NCBI RefSeq assembly: GCF_027497235.1 | Contig: NZ_CP114902.1 | Location: 4,552,001 to 4,616,000 of the forward strand | DNA: 64,000 nt | Direction of reading: 5' to 3' | Source of the DNA: Micromonospora sp. WMMD1128 | GTDB lineage: Bacteria; Actinomycetota; Actinomycetes; Mycobacteriales; Micromonosporaceae | In this document: positions 58,065 through 64,000 of the stretch, in pieces | Layout of the letters: the number at the start of each line of letters is the position of its first letter | Numbering within the stretch: position 1 is the stretch's first letter | Translations under genes and position numbers: made by a program | The notes under the pieces: generated by a model | Database searches by the model: none | Seen by the model: the letters and a program-made list of their open reading frames with translations, nothing else | Told to the model about the DNA's origin: nothing

Positions 58065-59045
58065 ATGCGGGACTACCACCGGTACGGCGTGCTGGCGCGG
58101 CAGCGGCTACGTGCCGGTGCACGGGTCGGGTTCGAGGTGGGCGTCGGCACCGCCAAGGGAGCGATGCGGGACCGCGTACACGGGCTGGCAGCCGAGGCGA
58201 GCTTCTGGACGATGATGTCCATGCCGCCGCTGCTGCTGGCCCTGCTAGCCCTGATCGGCCAACTCGGCAGCGTCATCGGGGCCGACACCTCCGGTTGGGT
58301 CGCCCGGTCGCTGTTGGACTGGGCCGACGGCGTCTTCACCGACCGCACCATGCAGGAGATCGTCGAGCCGCTGGTGCTGGACACCCTGCGGGAGGGGCAT
58401 TCCGGTCTGCTGTCCCTCGGGGTGGTCCTCGCCCTGTGGAGCGGCTCGGCGGCCATCAGCAGCTACGTGTCAGCCGTCACCACCGCCTACGAACTGGGCG
58501 GACTGCGCAGCTTCTGGCGCTCCCGGCTGCTCAGCCTGGCCATGTACCTCGCCGGACTGGTGATCGGCGCGGTGCTGTTGCCGCTGATCGTGATCGGTCC
58601 GGGCATTCTGGGCCGCCTGCTGGCCCGGATCTCCGGCTCCGATCTGAGCTGGTTGGTCACCGCGGCCTACTGGCCGGCGGTGGTGGCGCTCTCCCTCGTC
58701 GCCATCACCTCGCTCTATCATCTCGCCGTGCCGGTGCGGACCCGGTGGCGTAAGGACCTTCCCGGCGCGGTGCTCGCGTTGTTGATCTGGGTGCTGAGCA
58801 GCGTGGGTCTGCGCCTGTATCTCGGCTCGGACCTGCGCGGCGACGCCGGCCCGGCGGCCGCACCGATCGCGGTCCTGCTGTTCTTCTTCCTCACCGCCCT
58901 GGCCGTGCTGATCGGCGCCGAGTTCAACGCCACCATCGACGATCGCTGGCCGGAGCCCGAGACCGAGGAGGGGAGGCGCTCGGCGCGGGAGCGGCAGGCA
59001 GAGGGCGAGGGTCGGCGCCGGCCCTCGTCGCCGGCGGTCAGGTGA
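58065..59045 (+). CDS. YihY/BrkB family membrane protein
   Basis: 326 residues with about six helices: LLLALLALIGQLGSVIG, then the BrkB hallmark LGVVLALWSGSAAISSYVSA and LLSLAMYLAGLVIGAVLLPL, and VLALLIWVLSSVGLRLYLGS. An Arg-rich tail is cytoplasmic. This family was once called ribonuclease BN by error; its role, perhaps transport, is unknown. ATG start. Confidence 0.88.
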   Translation: MRDYHRYGVLARQRLRAGARVGFEVGVGTAKGAMRDRVHGLAAEASFWTMMSMPPLLLALLALIGQLGSVIGADTSGWVARSLLDWADGVFTDRTMQEIVEPLVLDTLREGHSGLLSLGVVLALWSGSAAISSYVSAVTTAYELGGLRSFWRSRLLSLAMYLAGLVIGAVLLPLIVIGPGILGRLLARISGSDLSWLVTAAYWPAVVALSLVAITSLYHLAVPVRTRWRKDLPGAVLALLIWVLSSVGLRLYLGSDLRGDAGPAAAPIAVLLFFFLTALAVLIGAEFNATIDDRWPEPETEEGRRSARERQAEGEGRRRPSSPAVR

Positions 59046-59053
59046 CCGTCGGG

Positions 59054-59872
59054 TCAGCGGGCATCGAGCACGGCCCGCAGGAAGTCCTGGCTGCGTTCGT
59101 GTTGCGGCGCCGTGAAGATCTGCTCGGGCGGGCCCTGCTCGATCACCTGACCCTGGTCGAACATCATCACGCGGTGCGAGACGTCCCGGGCGAAGTTCAT
59201 CTCGTGCGTGACGATCAGCATCGTGATGTCGGTGCTGTCGGCGATCTCCCGCAGCACGTCCAGCACGCCGACCACCAGCTCCGGATCGAGGGCCGAGGTC
59301 ACCTCGTCCAGCAGCAGCACCTTGGGTTCCATGGCCAGCGCGCGGGCGATGGCGACACGTTGCTGTTGACCGCCGGAGAGCTGGCTCGGCCGGGCGTCCG
59401 CCTTCTCGCTCAGGCCGACCCGGTCCAGCAGGTCCCGAGCCCGCTGCTCGGCCTCGTCCCGTGGCACGTTGAGCACCCGCACCGGCGGCTCGGTGACGTT
59501 GCGCAGCACGCTCATGTTCGGAAACAGGTTGAACTGCTGGAACACCATGCCGATGGAACGGCGCGCCCGCCGCAGGTGCTTCTCCTGTGCCGGACGGAGC
59601 CGGTCGCCGTCACGCACGTGCCACAGCGGTTCGCCGTCGACCCAGATGTGCCCGCCGTCGGGCCGTTCCAGGGTCATCAGCAGTCGCAGGATGGTGGTCT
59701 TGCCGGAGCCGCTCGGGCCGATCAACGTGACGCGTTCGCCCGGAGCGACGTCGAAGTCGAGCTCACGGAGCACGACGTTGTCTCCGTACTTCTTCACCAC
59801 CCGGTCGAACCGGACGATCGGTTCGGTGGTGGACGACGCTTCGGCGGTCTCGGCGGCGGGTCTAACGTCCAA
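59054..59872 (-). CDS. ehuA: Ectoine/hydroxyectoine ABC ATPase EhuA
   Basis: 272 residues, polar-amino-acid-type ATPase. Walker A GPSGSGKTT, signature LSGGQQQRVAIARAL, Walker B VLLLDEVTSALDPE, H-loop VTHEM. It powers the EhuBCD importer. The TTG start at 59872 is supported by GGAG 7 nt upstream and overlaps the ehuD end by 11 nt. It is the last gene of ehuBCDA. Confidence 0.9.
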   Translation of the reverse strand: MDVRPAAETAEASSTTEPIVRFDRVVKKYGDNVVLRELDFDVAPGERVTLIGPSGSGKTTILRLLMTLERPDGGHIWVDGEPLWHVRDGDRLRPAQEKHLRRARRSIGMVFQQFNLFPNMSVLRNVTEPPVRVLNVPRDEAEQRARDLLDRVGLSEKADARPSQLSGGQQQRVAIARALAMEPKVLLLDEVTSALDPELVVGVLDVLREIADSTDITMLIVTHEMNFARDVSHRVMMFDQGQVIEQGPPEQIFTAPQHERSQDFLRAVLDAR

Positions 59873-60515
59873 GGCGGATCTCCAATCGGCGTAGCGCGAT
59901 GGCGGTGGGATAGCTGGCGGCCAGGAAGATCAGGCCGACGAGCGTGATGGGCTCGACGTAGCGGAAGCTGTAGCCACCGATGGATCGAGCCTGCTGGACC
60001 ATCTCCGGCACGGTGATCAACGCCAGGAACGGGGTCTCCTTGAACATGGAGATGACGTTGTTGCCGAGGGCCGGCAACACCCGCCTGATCGCCTGCGGGA
60101 GCACCACGTGCGACCAGGTGAAGCGCCGGGGAAGCGACAGCGCGGTGCTGGCCTCCCACTGCCCCTTGGGAACTCCGTCGATCCCGGAGCGGTAGATCTC
60201 GGCGTAGTAGCAGGCGTAGTGGACGCCGAGACCGAGTACGCCGGTGGTCAGGGCGGGAAGCGTGACGCCGGCCAGCGGCAGCACGTAGAACAGGAAGAAC
60301 AACTGCACCAGCAGCGGCGTGCTCCGGACGAACTCGATGAATGCCCACACCAGTGGCGAGAGGATCGGCACGCGCAGCCGCCGGATTACGGCGAACACGA
60401 GCCCGAGCGACGCGCCGAGCAGAGTGCCGAAGACCGTCGCCACCAGTGTGAACCGCAGGAACGCGGAGAGCAGGTCCGGCAGGATCTCGAGGGCATAGCC
60501 CCAGTCCCAGCTCAT
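59862..60515 (-). CDS. ehuD: Ectoine/hydroxyectoine ABC permease EhuD
   Basis: 217 residues, about five helices. The QxxR-type amino-acid permease motif is IEFVRSTPLLVQLFFLFYVL, and the EAA loop is DGVPKGQWEASTALSLPRR. It forms the channel with EhuC. ATG 60515 overlaps the ehuC stop by 4 nt. Confidence 0.9.
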   Translation of the reverse strand: MSWDWGYALEILPDLLSAFLRFTLVATVFGTLLGASLGLVFAVIRRLRVPILSPLVWAFIEFVRSTPLLVQLFFLFYVLPLAGVTLPALTTGVLGLGVHYACYYAEIYRSGIDGVPKGQWEASTALSLPRRFTWSHVVLPQAIRRVLPALGNNVISMFKETPFLALITVPEMVQQARSIGGYSFRYVEPITLVGLIFLAASYPTAIALRRLEIRLGR

Positions 60516-61231
60516 CCGGCCACCCCCCGCGCGAACCGGGTGCGCAGTCGCCACCTGTCACGGGCGGGCTCCGGCTCGCCGACGGCGGCCTTCGCCCGGC
60601 GTTCCAGGATCCGCATCCCGGACGTGAACAGGTACGCCAGCACGAGGTACACCAGGAGCGCGAGGCCGAAAATGTACGCCTCGTGGCCTTCGGCCGCCCG
60701 GAAGTCCTGGACCACCGCGGTCACGTCGATCACCGTCACGGTGTAGACCAACGGCGTGGACTTGAGCAGTTGGATGAGGAGGTTGCCGAAGGGGGGAATC
60801 ATTCCCACCAGCGCCTGGGGCAGGATGACAAGCCGCATCCGCTGATAGGCGGTCATGTTGCAGGCCACGGTCGCCTCCCACTGGGCACGGGGCACCGCGT
60901 TGATCGCCCCTCGCACCACCTCGGCGCCGTACGCGCCGAAGTTCAGCGCGAAGGCGACCACTCCCACGGCGAGCGGCTGGAGCGTCCAACCGAAGGCCGG
61001 CAGCACGAAGAACAGCCACCACAGCTGCACCAGCACGGAGGTGCCGCGGAAGAACTCGATGAAGAGCCGGGCCACGAACCGCGGCGCCCGCCCCTTGGCC
61101 TGCGCGAGCAGGCCGAAGATGAAGGAGACGACCAGTGCCCCGGCGGCGCCCAGCACCGTGACGAGCACGGTGATCCAGACACCGCCGATCAGGTCGTCGA
61201 CCCAGGGGGTCACGTCGGTGAGGAAGTCCAC
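60512..61231 (-). CDS. ehuC: Ectoine/hydroxyectoine ABC permease EhuC
   Basis: 239 residues. Motif IEFFRGTSVLVQLWWLFFVL and EAA loop INAVPRAQWEATVACNM parallel EhuD, indicating an EhuC/D heterodimer. The C-terminal tail is charged. It lies 12 nt after ehuB. Confidence 0.9.
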   Translation of the reverse strand: MDFLTDVTPWVDDLIGGVWITVLVTVLGAAGALVVSFIFGLLAQAKGRAPRFVARLFIEFFRGTSVLVQLWWLFFVLPAFGWTLQPLAVGVVAFALNFGAYGAEVVRGAINAVPRAQWEATVACNMTAYQRMRLVILPQALVGMIPPFGNLLIQLLKSTPLVYTVTVIDVTAVVQDFRAAEGHEAYIFGLALLVYLVLAYLFTSGMRILERRAKAAVGEPEPARDRWRLRTRFARGVAG

Positions 61232-61243
61232 GACTGGTCCGGG

Positions 61244-62155
61244 TCAGCCCTGGCAGAGCTTCTCGGTGGTGAGGTCCGCCGGCGGGATCGTCTCCGGGCC
61301 GAACCCGAACGGCTCGATCAAGCTCAGCAGCTCGCCCGACTCCTTGAGTTTGGCCAGTTCACCGTTGAACGCGTCGAGCAGATCCTTGTTCTCCCTGCGG
61401 AACACCGCCGCACCGGCGCCCAACTGCTCCTTGCCGTCGATGACCGGCGTGAATGGTTCGGTGAGCGTCAGCTTGGCGCCCTGCTCCTGCTCCAGCATGT
61501 TGCGCAGCGAGATGCTGGTCAGTGCGAAGGCCTTGATCCGGCCGGCCTTCAGGGCCGACAGCGCGTCGCGCTGGCTGGAGACCTCGACGAGCTCGGTCAC
61601 CCCCTGCTTGCGGGCGTGGATGCCCTCCACCGCACCGGGCAGCACACCGAGCGGGACGCCGGCGCTCGCCACCGACTTGTAGTCGGTGATCTTCTCCGGG
61701 TTGCCGTCCGGCACCAGGAACGCTTGTGGTGCCACGTAGACGGGCTCGGAGAACTGCGCCTGTGCACACCGCTCAGGCAGGATGAACATGCCGGCGGCCA
61801 CGGCGTCGAAGCGCTTCGCGTTCAGGCCGGGGATCAGCTGCCCGAAGCCGACCTGGACACCGCGGAGTTCCTCGATGCCGAGCGCCTTCCAGATCTTGCC
61901 GTGTACGGCGGGCGCCTGGCCGGTGAGGTCACCGCCGTCCTTGAAGGCGTACGGCGCCTCGCCGGCGAACCCGACGGTGAGGTAGCCGCGCTCCTTCGCC
62001 TGCGCCAGCAGGCTGCCACCGGTGTCGGTGCCGCCACCGCTCGTGTTCGTCTCCGTGCGCGAGCAGCCGAGCAGGGTGGCCGAGGTCGCCGCGACTCCCG
62101 CCGCGGCGGCGAGCTTGAACAGTCCTCGTCTCGATGTTCCTTGACTCAGAGTCAC
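61244..62155 (-). CDS. ehuB: Ectoine/hydroxyectoine-binding lipoprotein EhuB
   Basis: 303 residues. A Tat-type start SRRGLFKLAAAAG and lipobox ATLLGC place it outside the membrane. A family-3 solute-binding fold follows, with the Ehu-specific VGFAGEAPYAFKDGGDLTGQ and FGQLIPGLNAKRFDAVAAGM, then MFILPERCAQAQFSEPVYV. It captures ectoines for use as osmoprotectant or nutrient. It is the first gene of ehuBCDA; a palindrome lies about 70 nt upstream. Confidence 0.92.
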   Translation of the reverse strand: MTLSQGTSRRGLFKLAAAAGVAATSATLLGCSRTETNTSGGGTDTGGSLLAQAKERGYLTVGFAGEAPYAFKDGGDLTGQAPAVHGKIWKALGIEELRGVQVGFGQLIPGLNAKRFDAVAAGMFILPERCAQAQFSEPVYVAPQAFLVPDGNPEKITDYKSVASAGVPLGVLPGAVEGIHARKQGVTELVEVSSQRDALSALKAGRIKAFALTSISLRNMLEQEQGAKLTLTEPFTPVIDGKEQLGAGAAVFRRENKDLLDAFNGELAKLKESGELLSLIEPFGFGPETIPPADLTTEKLCQG

Positions 62156-62225
62156 AGCTTCTTCCTTCCAGGTGATCGCCGGCGATCCGTTGGCGCCCGA
62201 CGGTAACCACGTTCGAGGAAATACG

Positions 62226-62238
62226 CGAAAATATTTCG
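62226..62238. promoter_or_regulatory. A+T-rich near-palindrome upstream of ehuB
   Basis: CGAAA-ATA-TTTCG is a 5-bp inverted repeat in a markedly A+T-rich patch (about 62216-62262) that also holds minus-strand -10-like AATATT. It is a likely promoter-operator of ehuBCDA. No regulator gene is adjacent. Confidence 0.45.
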
Positions 62239-62262
62239 TGTTTTGTCATAGGATCTTCATCT

Positions 62263-62705
62263 CGACCCACCGGTCATGCCTCAACCGCGCACAACTCGGC
62301 GAACAGTCGAAGAGCCGCAGGTGGGCACAGGACGCCTCGGCCGTTCGCCGAAGGATTGCGCCGCGGAGCGTGTTCCCGCTCGGTCACGGACGGGTACAGC
62401 CGGGGGCGGATCCCGGCACGGTCATGGACGCTCGCGGCACACGTTCGGCACCGCGCGGCACGCAAGCGGCACGAGCCCCGCCGGGGCGGAATGTGCCGCG
62501 TCGACACGGGTGGCCCGCGTGCCTCTCACCGACCATACCGAGGTGACTGTCGTGCACCGCCGCGGCTCTGCCGGGGCGCGTCCCGCGCCAGTCCGTCCTG
62601 CCGGTCTACGTGGCCACCGCCGCCGGCCCGTCCCGGCCGAACCGACCCACACGCCGGGTTACCCCCGCCGGAGCTCGCCCCTCTGGGTGGCGGTGGCCAG
62701 CCCGC
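62263..62705. other. Gap with no recognised gene
   Basis: About 440 nt between the ehu promoter and the end of the polymerase gene. The plus-strand open frame here is Arg/Pro/Gly-rich without a ribosome site and is rejected. GCGGCACA and TGTGCCGC around 62434-62497 could pair over a long loop. Nothing else is seen. Confidence 0.4.
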
Positions 62706-63737
62706 CTAGACCGTTTTCGGGCGGTCACGGTCCTTCGACGGCTGGACGCGCTTCGGCTCGCCCGGCATCTTCGGGTATTCCGGCGGGTAGGGCAGGTCGC
62801 CGAGGCCGTCTGCGGCGTCCCGCTCGGCCCACTCCAGCAGCGGCGTGATGTCCCACGGGGCGTCGTCGATCGCGGCGTGCGGGTCGCCCCGCTCGGCGAA
62901 CCGGGCCGGCACGGTGCCCAGGTGGAAGTCGTCCGGGTCGACCCGGGGCAACTCGTCCCAGTCGACCGGGGTGGAGACGGTGGCGCGTGGGTTGGCCCGC
63001 AGCGACCAGGCGCAGGCGATGGTGCGGTCCCGCGCCGTCTGGTTGAAGTCGACGAAGACCCGGCGCCCCCGCTCCTCCTTCCACCAGGCGGTGGTGACCA
63101 GCTCGGGCCGGCGCCGTTCCAGCTCCCGGGCCAGCGCGATGGTGGCCCGGCGCACCTCGACGAACGTCCAGCGCGGCTGGATCCGCAGGTAGACGTGCAC
63201 GCCCCGGCCGCCGGAGGTCTTCGGCCAGCCGGGCACGCCCAGCTCGTCCAGCAGCCCGCGCAGCTCGCCGGCGGCGGTAACCGCGTCGGCGAAGTCGGTG
63301 CCGGGCTGCGGGTCGAGGTCGACGCGCAACTCGTCCGGGCGGTCGGTGTCGGCGGCGCGCACCGGCCACGGGTGGAAGACCACGGTGCCCATCTGCGCCG
63401 CCCAGGCCACGTGGGCCAGGTCGGCCGGGCAGAGCTCGTGCGCCTTCCGGCCGCTGGGAAAGCTGATCTCCGCGGTCTGGACCCACGGGGGTACGCCGCG
63501 CGCCGGCACGCGTTTCTGGAAGAACATCTCCCCCTCGATGCCCTCGGGGAAGCGTTGCAGGGTGGTCGGCCGGTCCCGCAGGGCGCGGGTGATCCCCTCG
63601 CCCACCGCGAGGTAGTAACGGAACACGTCCGCCTTCGTGAAGCCGCGCTGCGGGAAGATCACCCGATCCGGGCTGCTGAGCCGCACGGCCCGCCCGGCGA
63701 CCTCGATCTCCTCGACGGCGCTTCTGCTGCCCGCCAT
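62706..63737 (-). CDS. LigD-type DNA polymerase domain (AEP primase-polymerase)
   Basis: 343 residues, stand-alone PolDom of the archaeo-eukaryotic primase family. Catalytic acidic motif [17 protein letters not shown], then [17 protein letters not shown] and [20 protein letters not shown]. Such enzymes fill gaps with ribonucleotides during end joining, working with LigC and Ku. No Ku or nuclease domain is fused or adjacent. ATG start, divergent from msrB. Confidence 0.9.
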   Translation of the reverse strand: MAGSRSAVEEIEVAGRAVRLSSPDRVIFPQRGFTKADVFRYYLAVGEGITRALRDRPTTLQRFPEGIEGEMFFQKRVPARGVPPWVQTAEISFPSGRKAHELCPADLAHVAWAAQMGTVVFHPWPVRAADTDRPDELRVDLDPQPGTDFADAVTAAGELRGLLDELGVPGWPKTSGGRGVHVYLRIQPRWTFVEVRRATIALARELERRRPELVTTAWWKEERGRRVFVDFNQTARDRTIACAWSLRANPRATVSTPVDWDELPRVDPDDFHLGTVPARFAERGDPHAAIDDAPWDITPLLEWAERDAADGLGDLPYPPEYPKMPGEPKRVQPSKDRDRPKTV

Positions 63738-63784
63738 CAGGCGACCATATGCGATCCCCCCGACACCCGACGTACCGTGGAGGG

Positions 63785-64000
63785 GTGAGTCTTTCCGACA
63801 ACGAACTGCCCCGCACCGAGGACGAGTGGCGGGTCCGGCTGAGCCCCGAGGAGTTCCGGGTGCTCCGCGAGGCCGGCACCGAGGCGCCCTGGACCGGCGA
63901 GTACGTCGACACCAAGACCCCCGGCATCTACCACTGTCGGGCCTGCGGGTTGGAGCTGTTCCGCAGCGACGCCAAGTTCGACTCGCACTGCGGCTGGCCC
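63785..64000 (+). CDS. msrB: Methionine-R-sulfoxide reductase MsrB, 5' part
   Basis: The first 72 codons are in the window; the gene runs off the edge. [20 protein letters not shown], then [20 protein letters not shown] and [20 protein letters not shown] match MsrB, with the zinc CxxC (CRAC). It reduces methionine-R-sulfoxide in proteins. GTG start 47 nt from the divergent polymerase gene. Confidence 0.93.
   Translation, partial: MSLSDNELPRTEDEWRVRLSPEEFRVLREAGTEAPWTGEYVDTKTPGIYHCRACGLELFRSDAKFDSHCGWP

Noticed and set aside
62276..62848. 190-codon open frame in the gap after ehuB
   Set aside because: Low-complexity Arg/Pro/Gly translation without a ribosome site; it also runs into the polymerase gene on the other strand.

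Overview
The window is about 73% G+C by eye, with GTG and TTG starts, leaderless-looking promoters, ATGA/GTGA gene overlaps, XRE-DUF5753/DUF397 pairs, a Ceb cellobiose system and ehu ectoine transport genes. All of this points to a Micromonosporaceae actinomycete, most likely Micromonospora. This is inferred from protein character; no rRNA is present.

Layout. 1-2.8 kb: a secreted transglycosylase-like protein and a LamG/PKD protein. 2.9-4.8 kb: two tRNA clusters (Val-Gly and Val-Cys-Gly, read on the minus strand) flanking a DUF6458 gene and a PEP-mutase-family enzyme. 5-8.6 kb: a TetR regulator, a lone AlkB alkane hydroxylase, a surface protein and a methyltransferase. 8.6-12.5 kb: the biotin locus, bioF-bioD divergent from bioB-bsaP-GNAT. 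12.5-18.1 kb: two large secreted polysaccharide hydrolases, GH10-CBM13-GH62 and GH9-CBM3-FN3x2-CBM2. 18.3-22.2 kb: a decayed accessory stretch with an aldehyde-dehydrogenase remnant, XRE/DUF397 genes, transposase fragments and hairpins. 22.3-26.7 kb: two ACT-domain proteins and a phosphotransferase/acyl-CoA dehydrogenase pair. 26.7-32.7 kb: cebE-cebF-cebG-bglC with cebR. 32.7-34.3 kb: a pRiA4b ORF-3 protein, a tiny Cys-rich protein and a RibD-like reductase. 34.4-41.7 kb: a tightly packed operon HerA-like ATPase, sbcD, sbcC, NurA-like nuclease and a spermidine-synthase-like gene. 41.7-44.2 kb: ECF sigma, anti-sigma and lipoprotein. 44.2-50.2 kb: AlkA-like glycosylase, several small genes, LigC DNA ligase, a secreted peptidase and GNATs. 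50.2-57.9 kb: a four-gene FtsX/MacB-type ABC export operon. 58-62.2 kb: BrkB protein and ehuBCDA. 62.7-64 kb: LigD-type polymerase domain and the start of msrB.

How the genes work together. The secreted hydrolases release cello- and xylo-oligosaccharides, CebEFG imports cello-oligosaccharides and BglC hydrolyses them. A near-perfect 14-bp CebR box lies upstream of the GH9 gene and two lie upstream of cebE, so one repressor probably controls both; the xylanase instead carries CGAAA-type boxes. DNA repair is heavily represented: the HerA/Mre11/Rad50/NurA set (an archaeal-style end-resection module), LigC, a stand-alone LigD polymerase domain and an AlkA glycosylase. The most notable item is the HerA-SbcD-SbcC-NurA operon, whose gene content mirrors the archaeal end-resection operon.
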